From: Halalkalibacter wakoensis JCM 9140 | GTDB lineage: Bacteria; Bacillota; Bacilli; Bacillales; Bacillaceae_D | Assembly: GCF_000513095.1 (NCBI RefSeq) | Contig: NZ_BAUT01000003.1 | Coordinates: forward strand, 1 to 64,000 | DNA length: 64,000 nucleotides | Reading direction: 5' to 3' | Part shown: positions 18,238-26,669 of the stretch, one piece after another | Numbering within the stretch: position 1 is the stretch's first letter | How the letters are laid out: every line of letters starts with the position of its first letter | Notes under the pieces: model-generated | What the model was told of the DNA's origin: nothing | Seen by the model: the letters and a program-made list of their open reading frames with translations, nothing else | Databases searched by the model: none | Program-made: the position numbers and the translations under genes

Positions 18238-18747
18238 AGCTATTTGGTGCAATTATCATCATTCTTGCCACAACTTGGGTCGGATTTGAAGGTGCCAAAC
18301 GGCTAAGCGAAAGACCGAAACAGTTAAGGCAACTAAAAGTAGCAATTCAATCACTTGAAGCAGAGATTATGTATGGATTAACACCACTTGCCGAGGCGAG
18401 TGAACACATTGCCAAGCAAATACCAAATCCGCTCTCACGATTATTTGAGCAATTTTCTAACAAGCTGCTTACAAAACAAGAAACAGCTTTTGAAGCATGG
18501 GAAGAGAGTGTTAATGAAATATGGGGACAAACCTCGATGCTTGATAGTGAGAAAGAAGTCATGATGCAATTTGGGTCAACTTTGGGTCAACATGATCGAG
18601 AGCAGCAACAAAAGCAAATTAAGGCTGACTCTTTCTCATTTGGAGAGAGAAGAACAAGAGGCTAAAGAGCGTCAGCATCGATATGAACGAATGATAAAAA
18701 GCTTAGGATTTTTAACGGGGTTGTTGATTGTCATATTGATGTTGTAA
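18234..18747 (+). pseudogene. spoIIIAB: Stage III sporulation protein AB, frame broken at about 18623
   Basis: A membrane-anchored component related to type II secretion F proteins. The first frame (GTG start) runs to residue 143 and ends in the unnatural DSFSFGERRTRG. The other frame gives LTLSHLEREEQEAKERQHRYERMIKS, then a hydrophobic tail LGFLTGLLIVILML to the stop at 18747. Removing one G in AAGGCTGACT (18623 or 18624) gives a continuous 170-residue protein that matches the known length and the family HLEREE segment. The gene is needed for sporulation, so a sequencing error is likely. Confidence 0.9.
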
Positions 18748-18768
18748 AGGACAGGAGGAGGAGAGGTT

Positions 18769-18975
18769 GTGGTGTATGATGTTAACACCATTTTTCAAAT
18801 AGCAGGAATTGGAATTGTGGTTGCGATGATTCACACCGTTTTGAAGCAAATGGGGAAGGAAGATTGGGCTCATTGGGTAACCCTTATTGGATTTGTCGTC
18901 GTACTTTACATGGTAGCAACAATTGTTGATGATCTGTTCCAAAAAATTAAAGGAGTCTTCCTGTTTCAAGGGTAG
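18769..18975 (+). CDS. spoIIIAC: Stage III sporulation protein AC
   Basis: 68 residues, identical in length to the B. subtilis protein, with two membrane helices (IFQIAGIGIVVAMIHTVL and VTLIGFVVVLYMVATIV) and the closing FQKIKGVFLFQG. GTG start behind AGGAGGAGGAGAGG. Part of the SpoIIIA channel complex in the mother-cell membrane. Confidence 0.94.
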   Translation: MVYDVNTIFQIAGIGIVVAMIHTVLKQMGKEDWAHWVTLIGFVVVLYMVATIVDDLFQKIKGVFLFQG

Positions 18976-18983
18976 GGGGTGAG

Positions 18984-19378
18984 TTGCGATTGATATTATC
19001 CAAATTGTCGGGTTAGGACTTATCGCAACCTTCCTAGCCCTCGTTGTAAAAGAACAAAAACCTTTGTTTGCATTCATGTTAACGGTTTTTGTCGGAATTT
19101 TGATCTTTCTATTTTTAATAGATGAAATTGTCAAAATTATTGACATGCTCCAAGGAATTGCTGAACAGGCAAACATGAACATGATGTACTTGCAAACGAT
19201 TTTAAAGATCATAGGAATTGCTTATATAGCAGAATTCGGATCACAAATTGCAAAGGATGCAGGACAAGCTGCTATTGCTTCAAAAATTGAACTTTCTGGA
19301 AAAATATTAATTTTGGTTATGGCTATACCAATTTTAACAGCTGTGATTGAAATGGTTCTTTCTCTTTTACCGAATTAA
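18984..19378 (+). CDS. spoIIIAD: Stage III sporulation protein AD, start region disturbed
   Basis: The conserved N-terminal segment IDIIQIVGLGLIATF begins at ATT 18989, and the frame then runs through KEQKPLFAFML and the strongly conserved TILKIIGIAYIAEFG and DAGQAAIASKIEL to 19378. There is no ATG, GTG or TTG in frame before ATT. A TTG at 18984, 4 bases after AGGGGG, would give the family start M-x-I-D-I if one base had been lost from TTGCG|ATTGAT. The alternatives are an ATT start, or an ATG at 19064 that would lose a helix. Function: membrane part of the SpoIIIA complex. Confidence 0.88.
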
Positions 19379-19405
19379 CGAGAGAGAAAGATGGGAGGGA
19401 CAAGC

Positions 19406-20587
19406 GTGAATATACGGTTCATCATCCAAGGACTCATTGTACTTACCGTCTTATTACTATTTGCACCTGTCAGCTTAGCTGAAACTGAACCGTTGGACGA
19501 GCAAGGGTTTGTTGAACAACAAATGGAACAACTGCAACTTGATGAAGTGAGAATGTACTGGGAAGAGATATCAACCGAGTACGGAGGGTTTCTTCCTGAA
19601 AGTCAAAAAGGGACTTTTATGGAATTTGTAAGAGGCGATAAACAATTCTCGATGAAAGAATGGGGAATTGGACTTCTTAAGTTTTTACTACATGAGCTGT
19701 TAGTGAATGGGAAACTATTAGGATCCCTTATTCTACTAACTGTATTTTGTATGATCTTGCAATCATTACAAAATGCATTTGAACAGCAGACGGTTAGCAA
19801 AGTAGCGTATGCCATTACGTACATGGTTTTGATGCTAATTGCATTGAACAGTTTTCATGTAGCGATTACGTATGCACAGGAAGCCATTAGTAGCATGGTT
19901 CATTTTATGATCGCTATGTTGCCATTGTTGTTAGCTATGATGGCAGCGATTGGAAACATAACTTCGGCTGCTTTGTTTCACCCACTTATCATTTTTTTAG
20001 TAAATACGAGTGGATTATTGATTCAGCACGTGGTATTGCCGCTCTTATTTTTATCTACAGTTTTAAGTATTGTCAGTACATTAACCGATCACTACAAAGT
20101 AACAAAGCTGGCTAACTTTCTTAGAAATTTAGCCATTGGAGCATTAGGCGTTTTTTTAACGATTTTTTTAGGGGTTATTTCTGTACAAGGAGCAGCAACA
20201 GCTGTAGCTGATGGGATTACGGTTAGAACAGCAAAGTTTATCGCAGGAAACTTAGTCCCAGTCATCGGAAGAATGTTTACCGACGCAGCAGATACGGTTT
20301 TAAGTGCATCGCTTTTATTGAAAAATACAATTGGGATTGCAGGACTCGGTATTTTGTTAATGTTATGCGCATTTCCAGCTTTAAAGGTTCTCTCACTAGC
20401 CATCATTTTCAATCTATCAGCAGCGATCCTTCAGCCTTTAGGAGGCGGACCAATAATTGAATGTTTATCAATTATCGGAAAAGCTGTCATCTTTGTTTTC
20501 GCGGCAATGGCCGTCGTCTGCCTCATGTTCTTCCTAGCCATCACCATCATGGTAGCCGCAGGAAACATGTCGGTGATGATTAGATAG
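19406..20587 (+). CDS. spoIIIAE: Stage III sporulation protein AE
   Basis: About 393 residues. A signal-like segment (IIQGLIVLTVLLLFAPVSLA) is followed by a short extracytoplasmic region and a polytopic membrane domain with roughly seven helices. It is the largest SpoIIIA membrane component, with similarity to permeases. The GTG at 19406 follows GGGAGGGACAAGC; an in-frame ATG at 19391 lies inside that ribosome site. The gene is followed by an unusual 235-base repeat region before spoIIIAF. Confidence 0.94.
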   Translation: MNIRFIIQGLIVLTVLLLFAPVSLAETEPLDEQGFVEQQMEQLQLDEVRMYWEEISTEYGGFLPESQKGTFMEFVRGDKQFSMKEWGIGLLKFLLHELLVNGKLLGSLILLTVFCMILQSLQNAFEQQTVSKVAYAITYMVLMLIALNSFHVAITYAQEAISSMVHFMIAMLPLLLAMMAAIGNITSAALFHPLIIFLVNTSGLLIQHVVLPLLFLSTVLSIVSTLTDHYKVTKLANFLRNLAIGALGVFLTIFLGVISVQGAATAVADGITVRTAKFIAGNLVPVIGRMFTDAADTVLSASLLLKNTIGIAGLGILLMLCAFPALKVLSLAIIFNLSAAILQPLGGGPIIECLSIIGKAVIFVFAAMAVVCLMFFLAITIMVAAGNMSVMIR

Positions 20588-20592
20588 ATTTA

Positions 20593-20777
20593 AGGAAAAA
20601 AGGCGATTTTCCCTTTTTTCCTTAAATCGTCGCAATGAGCGGAGCCGCCGTAATGTTTTAAGCTTTTTGAGTGAACTTCTCAAAAAGCGCACGGTGAGTG
20701 GAGCCATTGCAAACCCACTAGGAAAAAAGGCGATTTTCCCTTTTTTCCTTAAATCGTCGCAATGAGCGGAGCCGCCG
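20593..20777 (+). repeat. Two 58-bp direct repeats with hairpins, between spoIIIAE and spoIIIAF
   Basis: A 58-bp sequence at 20593-20650 recurs without a mismatch at 20720-20777. Each copy has a perfect 10-bp hairpin (GGAAAAAAGG/CCTTTTTTCC) followed by TTAAATCGTCGCAATGAGCG and GAGCCGCCG. Between them lies a third module with a different 10-bp hairpin (GCTTTTTGAG/CTCAAAAAGC, 20662-20688) and a diverged tail GCACGGTGAGTGGAGCC. The structure is thus hairpin plus tail, three times. It interrupts an operon that is otherwise tightly packed. I do not recognise a named family; it looks like a mobile or amplifying small intergenic repeat. Confidence 0.85.
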
Positions 20778-20822
20778 CTGCAAGCAGGCTTTTATCGTTA
20801 AAATTAGAGAGGAGGAGCTACT

Positions 20823-21485
20823 TTGGGATTTTTGACGGAATGGCTGACGAATATCATTCTATTAATTTTATTAGCGACCATTTTAGAACTAATGCTACCC
20901 AATTCGAATATGCAACGTTACGTCAAAATGGTCGTAGGCTTACTTTTACTTGTTGTTATGCTTCAACCTTTATTATCGATCTTCACCGAAGATGTTGATG
21001 AATGGCTGTTTTCATTAGCGGGTGAAACGGAACAAACAGAAAGATTAGTAAATGATTCAATAAATTTGCAAAAAAGAGATATAGAGTCGGGTGTACGTGC
21101 ATATACCTTAGAACAGGTGGCTGTCCAATTGGAGAGACAAGTAGCAGGAGAGTTAAAGGATCAGCATTCTCTAGTCATTAAAGAGGTAGAAATTGATTTG
21201 GAAGGTGATATTAATCAAGCAATTGATGAAGAACAAATCACTGCCATCCATGTATTTGTACAAACAATAAGTGACAACGAGGAAGTTGAGGAAGAAAATG
21301 AGTCTAGCGAAATATCTCCTGTGCAAGTTGTTCGAATTGATACGACATCACGAGGACAACAGAGACAGGAGATGGAGGAAACAGCTTTTGACTTACAACC
21401 TGTTCAAACATTGCTATCTCAAAATTGGCAGATCCCAAAAGATAAGATTTTACTAGCTTGGGAAGGGGGGAAACAAGCACAATGA
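20823..21485 (+). CDS. spoIIIAF: Stage III sporulation protein AF
   Basis: 220 residues, TTG start behind GAGGAGGAGCTAC. Two N-terminal membrane helices (LTNIILLILLATILELML, YVKMVVGLLLLVVMLQPLL) are followed by a soluble ring-building-motif-like domain in the intermembrane space. Its end overlaps spoIIIAG by 4 bases. The C-terminal region has an acidic insert (DNEEVEEENESSE). Confidence 0.93.
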   Translation: MGFLTEWLTNIILLILLATILELMLPNSNMQRYVKMVVGLLLLVVMLQPLLSIFTEDVDEWLFSLAGETEQTERLVNDSINLQKRDIESGVRAYTLEQVAVQLERQVAGELKDQHSLVIKEVEIDLEGDINQAIDEEQITAIHVFVQTISDNEEVEEENESSEISPVQVVRIDTTSRGQQRQEMEETAFDLQPVQTLLSQNWQIPKDKILLAWEGGKQAQ

Positions 21486-22153
21486 ATCGCGACGAACAGA
21501 AGGATCAACAATGGCTACAAAACCTATTTAAAAAGCCAGAAGGTGGAAAAAAGAAACGATTACCTCTTCATTATATCTTGCTTTTAGGTTGTATAGGTGT
21601 AGCGCTCATGATCACGGGCAACCTTCTGACCAATCCAGCAGGAGACGAAGAACAATCCTTACCCGTCTTTAGTGAAGAGGAAGAGGCTGACGCTGAACCA
21701 GCTTTTGGGAGAGAGACATCATCAGCTGAACCTAGCACGATGCAAGACTACGAAAGACTCTATGAAAACCAGTTAAAAGAAGCACTTGAACAAATTGTTG
21801 GAATCTCTGATGTTTCCGTAATGATTAATTTAGCTAATACGGAACGCAATGTGTATGAACGAAACACGAATGAAAAGCAACAAAAAACCGATGAGACTGA
21901 TCGAGAAGGCGGCACGAGAAATGTAGAAGATATTACTCGTGATGAGCAGCTTGTTATTAGGAGAAACGGTGATAAAGAAGAACCAATCCTTATTGAACAA
22001 GAGAAGCCAACTGTTAGAGGGGTATTGATTGTGGCAAAAGGGGTTGAAAATGCCCAAGTGAAAAGTTGGGTTGTAGAATCAGTAAGTCGTGTACTAGATG
22101 TACCAAGTCATAGAGTGTCAGTAATGCCTAAGAAAACAAAGGAGGACTTATAA
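21482..22153 (+). CDS. spoIIIAG: Stage III sporulation protein AG
   Basis: 223 residues. Basic N terminus, one membrane helix (LHYILLLGCIGVALMITGNLL), then a secretin-ring-like domain in the intermembrane space (YENQLKEALEQIVGISDVSVMI and VRGVLIVAKGVENAQVKSWVV). It forms the large oligomeric ring of the feeding-tube complex. The ATG at 21482 overlaps the spoIIIAF stop and follows GGGGGG; the upstream TTG frame is not needed. Confidence 0.94.
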   Translation: MNRDEQKDQQWLQNLFKKPEGGKKKRLPLHYILLLGCIGVALMITGNLLTNPAGDEEQSLPVFSEEEEADAEPAFGRETSSAEPSTMQDYERLYENQLKEALEQIVGISDVSVMINLANTERNVYERNTNEKQQKTDETDREGGTRNVEDITRDEQLVIRRNGDKEEPILIEQEKPTVRGVLIVAKGVENAQVKSWVVESVSRVLDVPSHRVSVMPKKTKEDL

Positions 22154-22773
22154 TGGTCTTAAAAAAGCAAACAGTATGGTTATTAACGATGTTGAGTTTA
22201 ATTATTGTGTTATCTGTTTATTATGTACAATCGCCTGGCCCTGTACCGGGAGAAGAGGTAGCGTTTGATGAAATACAAGAAGAAACGGAAATGAATTTAG
22301 AAGAATTGGCTGAAGGCGATGCGAATGAAGTTGTTGTGAACATTGCTGAAGAGCTAGAAGAAGCAGAGGCTGAAGAAGGACTAGAAGAAACTGAATCAGG
22401 AGTAATTTCTAGCATCTCTACGAATGAAGCATTTGCAACGATTCGCATGGAATTACAAGCATCACGTGACCGCATGGCAGAAGAGTACACACAAATCGTT
22501 GCTTCATCTGACGTGTCTGCTGAATTAAAATCAGAAGCACATGATAAGAGCATTGAATTACAACGTTTAGCTCAAAAAGAGAGTCAATTAGAAACATTAA
22601 TCATGGCGAAAGGTTTTGAAGACGCACTTGTTATGGCTGAAGACGATCAAGTACGCGTTATTGTTCAAACAGAGGAGCTATCTCGTGAGCAAGCAAACGA
22701 AATCTTAAGTATGACATATGATCACCTTGGATCAAATAACACTGTTACTGTTGCTCATCAAGCAACAAAATAA
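22153..22773 (+). CDS. spoIIIAH: Stage III sporulation protein AH
   Basis: 206 residues: one N-terminal membrane helix (QTVWLLTMLSLIIVLSVYYV), a strongly acidic linker, and a C-terminal YscJ/FliF-like domain (residues about 95-205) that binds forespore SpoIIQ across the intermembrane space. The ATG shares one base with the spoIIIAG stop (TAATG). A terminator follows, closing the operon. Confidence 0.95.
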   Translation: MVLKKQTVWLLTMLSLIIVLSVYYVQSPGPVPGEEVAFDEIQEETEMNLEELAEGDANEVVVNIAEELEEAEAEEGLEETESGVISSISTNEAFATIRMELQASRDRMAEEYTQIVASSDVSAELKSEAHDKSIELQRLAQKESQLETLIMAKGFEDALVMAEDDQVRVIVQTEELSREQANEILSMTYDHLGSNNTVTVAHQATK

Positions 22774-22779
22774 GAGGAT

Positions 22780-22808
22780 ATGAAAGCCACCAAATTGGTG
22801 GCTTTCTA
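22780..22808 (+). terminator. Terminator of the spoIIIA operon
   Basis: Twelve-base-pair stem GAAAGCCACCAA with its complement (22782-22793 and 22795-22806), tiny loop, T-poor tail. It lies 8 bases past the spoIIIAH stop. Confidence 0.75.
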
Positions 22809-22920
22809 TCTATTTCATGTTAAACATTCCATTTATTCAGCATAATTTTTCATAGAGCAATGGCTTCGATATATTCGTCTATGATATAATACGCAAAGTA
22901 AGAAAAAAGGAGCGATTGCA

Positions 22921-23280
22921 ATGGAATGGAATGATTTAACAGAAGGCGCAAAAGCCGTTTTGGAACAAACACGAAATATTAAAAATGATCATATTCAAAT
23001 TGTTGAATTTGAAATTGGATTCGAACAGGTTCCTGAAGAAGGAGAAGAAGATACATACGCAATATCGATTCAAGAGGAAGATTATCAAAACCTTAAACGT
23101 TATACACAAGAAAATGAATATGGAGATAAATTCCATATGGCACGCAATAAAAATATTGTAAAAATTATCTTATTGGAAAATGGTAAAATTCCTGAGAACT
23201 TATCAGAATTTCCTGTTTTTCGTCAATATAAAAAAGAGTCGCTAGTAAAACCGGAAGTAACGGAAGAAGCAGGGGAATAA
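22921..23280 (+). CDS. Hypothetical protein, 119 residues
   Basis: I do not recognise the family. The ATG follows AAAAAAGGAGCGATTGCA. It is a soluble, acidic protein without signal or membrane segments: EWNDLTEGAKAVLEQTR at the start, an acidic QVPEEGEEDTYAISI, and a C-terminal EFPVFRQYKKESL. Placed between the spoIIIA terminator and accB, with about 170 bases of spacer to the latter. Codon use and ribosome site make it a believable gene. A general cytosolic role is all that can be guessed. Confidence 0.7.
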   Translation: MEWNDLTEGAKAVLEQTRNIKNDHIQIVEFEIGFEQVPEEGEEDTYAISIQEEDYQNLKRYTQENEYGDKFHMARNKNIVKIILLENGKIPENLSEFPVFRQYKKESLVKPEVTEEAGE

Positions 23281-23454
23281 ATCTCATAGATCAGGTTGAT
23301 GAGTTGAATCAATCTGATTACCCCCTTTTCATTTAGTAGAATCCTAACTTAAAGGGTTTTTTAACGTCTTGTCGAAACTGTTATTATGTTATTGTTTTTT
23401 AGATATCTCTTATATGTTTTTGAGATAAAAGGGTTACGAGAGGGAGTGCATGAC

Positions 23455-23946
23455 ATGTTAAAAGTTCAAGAATTGAAAGAATTAATCAAAGCATTAGACC
23501 AGTCAAATTTGGATGAGCTGAAATTTGAGCAAGAAGGAACAAAACTTGTACTAAAAAAGCAACAAGCACCTGTAAACGCAGTTGAGAAGATTGTTGAAGT
23601 AACAAAAGAGGCTCCGCAAGTAACAGCTGCACCAAGTGTTACAGAAGTAGTGACTGAAGCGCCACAAAAAGAAGCCCAGCAAGAGCAGAAGACGGTTGCA
23701 GCTAACATACATACAATTACATCACCAATGGTTGGAACGTTTTATGCTGCTCCATCTCCTGATTCAGCTCCATACGTTACATTAGGTGATCAGGTTAATG
23801 CAGAATCTGTTGTTTGTATTGTTGAGGCAATGAAGCTTATGAATGAAATTGAAGCAGAAGTAAAAGGCAAGATTGTAGAGGTTCTTGCTGAAAACGGAGA
23901 ACTTGTTGAATACGGACAACCATTATTTGTTGTTGAGCTTGTTTAA
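23455..23946 (+). CDS. accB: Biotin carboxyl carrier protein of acetyl-CoA carboxylase
   Basis: 163 residues. N-terminal dimerising part ([18 protein letters not shown]), a Pro/Ala/Val/Glu linker, and a C-terminal biotinyl domain with biotinylated Lys127 in VEAMKLMNE. It carries CO2 between biotin carboxylase and carboxyltransferase in fatty acid synthesis. The start at 23455 follows GAGAGGGAG; the longer frame adds 23 residues that the family lacks. Followed 15 bases later by accC. Confidence 0.96.
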   Translation: MLKVQELKELIKALDQSNLDELKFEQEGTKLVLKKQQAPVNAVEKIVEVTKEAPQVTAAPSVTEVVTEAPQKEAQQEQKTVAANIHTITSPMVGTFYAAPSPDSAPYVTLGDQVNAESVVCIVEAMKLMNEIEAEVKGKIVEVLAENGELVEYGQPLFVVELV

Positions 23947-23961
23947 CATAGGAGAGATATT

Positions 23962-25320
23962 ATGATAAAAAAGGTCTTAATTGCAAATCGTGGGGAAATT
24001 GCAGTACGGATTATCCGTGCTTGTAGAGAAATGGATATTGAAACGGTAGCTGTTTACTCTGAAGCTGATAAAGACTCATTACATGTTAGGTTAGCTGATG
24101 AAGCGATTTGTATTGGTCCAACAGCTTCGAACAAAAGCTATTTAAATATCACAAATATTATGAGCGCAGCTACATTAACAGAAGTAGATGCGATCCATCC
24201 AGGATACGGATTTTTAGCTGAAAATGCTGATTTTGCTGAAATTTGTGCTGCTTGTAATATTACGTTTATTGGGCCAAGCCCGTCAGCTATTAATCAAATG
24301 GGAACTAAAGATGTGGCGAGAAAGACAATGGCACAAGCTGGTGTTCCAATCGTGCCAGGCTCAAGTGGGATCGTCGAAAATACAGATGCTGGTTTAAAAG
24401 TAGCTGAGGAAATTGGGTATCCTGTTATTATTAAAGCTACAGCTGGTGGTGGAGGAAAAGGGATCCGCGTTGCACGAACACCTGATGAGTTGAAAAAAGG
24501 CATGAACATTACGCAGCAGGAAGCGGCTACAGCTTTTGGTAATCCTGGTGTATATATAGAAAAGTATATTGAAGACTTTAGACATGTTGAAATACAAGTT
24601 TTAGCAGATAATCATGGAAATGTGATTCACCTGGGTGAGAGAGACTGTAGCATTCAGCGTCGTTTACAAAAACTTTTAGAAGAAACACCTTCACCGGCAA
24701 TAACAGAAGAAACTCGCACGGCGATGGGGGAAGCGGCGGTCAATGCAGCAAAAGCTGTCTCCTATTCAGGTGCGGGTACAGTTGAATTTATTTATGATCA
24801 CCATCAAGATCGATTTTATTTTATGGAAATGAATACCCGTATTCAAGTTGAGCATCCTGTTACAGAAATGGTTACTGGAGTTGATCTTATAAAAGAGCAA
24901 CTACGGGTAGCTAGCGGCGAAACTCTATCACTTTCACAAGATGATGTTACATTTCAAGGATGGTCAATTGAATGTAGAATTAACGCTGAAAATCCAGCTA
25001 AGAATTTTATGCCATCCCCAGGTAAAATAACAAATTATTTAGCACCCGGTGGATTAGGGGTTCGTGTTGATTCAGCCGTATACCCTGGCTATACGATCTC
25101 CCCTTTTTATGACTCAATGGTTGCGAAAGTCATTACACACGGAGCTACTCGTGAAGAAGCCATTGCGAAAATGAAAAGAGCATTGGAAGAGTTTGAAGTA
25201 GAAGGGGTAGATACAACCATCCCGTTCCACCTTCGTCTATTGAACCACGAAACCTTTATTTCTGGTGATTTTAATACGAAGTTCCTAGAGCATTACGATG
25301 TGATGTCAGTTAAGTTATAG
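23962..25320 (+). CDS. accC: Acetyl-CoA carboxylase, biotin carboxylase subunit
   Basis: 452 residues, normal for AccC. ATP-grasp enzyme that carboxylates biotin on AccB. Seen: [20 protein letters not shown] at the N terminus, the glycine-rich ATP loop [31 protein letters not shown], and the catalytic [19 protein letters not shown]. Operon with accB. A short repeat piece lies directly downstream, before yqhY. Confidence 0.97.
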   Translation: MIKKVLIANRGEIAVRIIRACREMDIETVAVYSEADKDSLHVRLADEAICIGPTASNKSYLNITNIMSAATLTEVDAIHPGYGFLAENADFAEICAACNITFIGPSPSAINQMGTKDVARKTMAQAGVPIVPGSSGIVENTDAGLKVAEEIGYPVIIKATAGGGGKGIRVARTPDELKKGMNITQQEAATAFGNPGVYIEKYIEDFRHVEIQVLADNHGNVIHLGERDCSIQRRLQKLLEETPSPAITEETRTAMGEAAVNAAKAVSYSGAGTVEFIYDHHQDRFYFMEMNTRIQVEHPVTEMVTGVDLIKEQLRVASGETLSLSQDDVTFQGWSIECRINAENPAKNFMPSPGKITNYLAPGGLGVRVDSAVYPGYTISPFYDSMVAKVITHGATREEAIAKMKRALEEFEVEGVDTTIPFHLRLLNHETFISGDFNTKFLEHYDVMSVKL

Positions 25321-25352
25321 TGGAGTAAATGGAAGACCCGTTGTTTGATAAG

Positions 25353-25380
25353 AAGGCTGTTTTCGTAAAAATGTTGCTGG
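25353..25380 (+). repeat. Truncated copy of the repeat found at 25929
   Basis: AAGGCTGTTTTCGTAAA (25353-25369) is identical to the left edge of the longer element at 25929-25945, and the next bases (ATGTTGCTG versus GAGTGCTGTTG) stay related. The two lie about 575 bases apart, on either side of yqhY. Confidence 0.65.
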
Positions 25381-25423
25381 GAATTAGCCTGAAAAAACTT
25401 CAAGTAATAGGAGGGAAACAAAA

Positions 25424-25825
25424 ATGAATGAAAATCATATTCTCGAACTTGAGGAACAAAAGTCAGAGTTAGGAAAAGTAGAGATTTCTCCAGAAGTGAT
25501 AGAAGTGATAGCTGGTATTGCTGCATCAGAGGTTGATGGAGTTGCGACGATGCGAGGCAACTTTGCTACAGGAGTAGCCGAAAAATTAGGTAGAAAAAAT
25601 CACGGTAAAGGTGTTAAAGTGGAGTTAGATGAAGACGGAATTACCGTTGATGTATCAGTAGTCATTTCATATGGCGTTGCTGTTCCAGAAGTTGCAAGTT
25701 TAATTCAATCAAATATTAAACAAGCTTTGCAAACGATGACTGCCATTGAGCTGCAAGCAATAAATGTTCACGTTGTTGGTGTTCAATTTGAATCAGCAGA
25801 TCCTATTGAGCAAGAAGAAGTTTAA
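25424..25825 (+). CDS. yqhY: Asp23/Gls24-family envelope stress protein YqhY
   Basis: 133 residues with the family core: GKVEISPEVIEVIAGIAASEVDGVATM, then DEDGITVDVSVVISYGVAVPEVA and IKQALQTMTAIELQAINVHVVGV. Its place next to accBC is conserved in Bacillus, where a link to acetyl-CoA carboxylase activity has been reported. AGGAGG precedes the ATG. Ends in a terminator. Confidence 0.94.
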   Translation: MNENHILELEEQKSELGKVEISPEVIEVIAGIAASEVDGVATMRGNFATGVAEKLGRKNHGKGVKVELDEDGITVDVSVVISYGVAVPEVASLIQSNIKQALQTMTAIELQAINVHVVGVQFESADPIEQEEV

Positions 25826-25830
25826 ATAAG

Positions 25831-25880
25831 AAAAAGGTGACCCAAATGTCTAACGACTCAGGTGGTCACCTTTTTTCTTT
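25831..25880 (+). terminator. Terminator of accB-accC-yqhY
   Basis: AAAAGGTGACC and GGTCACCTTTTTT form a stem of 10 or more pairs around a 21-base loop, followed by T residues. Confidence 0.82.
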
Positions 25881-25928
25881 TTGAATTGGTTTCTTTTTGG
25901 CTATAATAATAAAATCTGAAGAAAAGAT

Positions 25929-26064
25929 AAGGCTGTTTTCGTAAAGAGTGCTGTTGTACAGATAGGTTTTTCTCATAGTGAAATGGAGCGGAACCCACTC
26001 GACTCCTGCGGGAGACCCCACAGGCTCGGCACCTCCTTGCGGGTGCGAGTGGCTGAAGCGTAAT
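25929..26064 (+). repeat. Bacillus-type intergenic repeat with imperfect inverted ends
   Basis: Begins AAGGCTGTTTTCGTAAAG and continues through ATGGAGCGGAACCCACTCGA, TCCTGCGGGAGACCCC and GCGAGTGGCTGAAGCG. CCACTCG (25995-26001) pairs with CGAGTGG (26046-26052) around GC-rich inner helices. From memory, such AGCGGAA...CACTCGACTCCTGCGGGA...GAGTGGCTGAAGCG elements recur between genes in several Bacillaceae. The base composition is much richer in GC than its surroundings. The rest of 25881-26246 holds no gene that I recognise. Confidence 0.75.
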
Positions 26065-26246
26065 GGAACGAACATATGACGAACACGTTACTCATAACAA
26101 ACAACTAGGTATGCGAAAAGAGCTAAAGATAAAACTGACAAAAAGAAAAACGAAGGTTTATGAACATTTCAGTCGAAATTGTTCTGTTTTCCGTTTACGT
26201 GTTATGCTATTATCAACATATTAACTGAATTGAAGGAGTTTAACGA

Positions 26247-26642
26247 ATGAATCGAAGAGTAGCTAGACTTAGAGCTGCACAAGCGCTCTACCAAATAGAT
26301 CTAACAGAAAGTGATGCAAATATCGCCATAGAAAGTGTAATGGATGAAGGGGAGACTCCAAGTTCGTTTATGCTTGATCTCGTTCATGGAACCCTCGAAC
26401 ATAAATCGACCATTGATCCACTTATTTCAGCAAGTCTTCAAGGTTGGACACTTGATCGTATGGGTCTTGTTGATCGTGCTATTGTAAGGATGACCCTCTA
26501 TGAAATGAAGCATATCGAGGATATCCCTGTAAATGTTTCATTTAATGAAGGAATTGAATTAGCAAAAGCGTTCGGTGGGGAAGAGTCTGGAAAGTTTGTA
26601 AATGGTGTATTATCAAAAGCAATGGAAGACTTACACAAATAG
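26247..26642 (+). CDS. nusB: Transcription antitermination protein NusB
   Basis: 131 residues, all-helical. Starts NRRVARLRAAQALYQIDLT and ends with the conserved IPVNVSFNEGIELAKAFGGEESGKFVNGVL. With NusE (S10) it binds boxA RNA and allows full-length rRNA transcription. ATG preceded by GAAGGAGTTTAACGA. folD follows after 27 bases. Confidence 0.96.
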   Translation: MNRRVARLRAAQALYQIDLTESDANIAIESVMDEGETPSSFMLDLVHGTLEHKSTIDPLISASLQGWTLDRMGLVDRAIVRMTLYEMKHIEDIPVNVSFNEGIELAKAFGGEESGKFVNGVLSKAMEDLHK

Positions 26643-26669
26643 ATAAAATTAAAGGAGCGGATTGTAGCA

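Noticed and set aside
20593-20777. Possible CRISPR array or insertion sequence
   Set aside because: Only two identical copies, with hairpins and no spacer regularity, no transposase and no cas genes.
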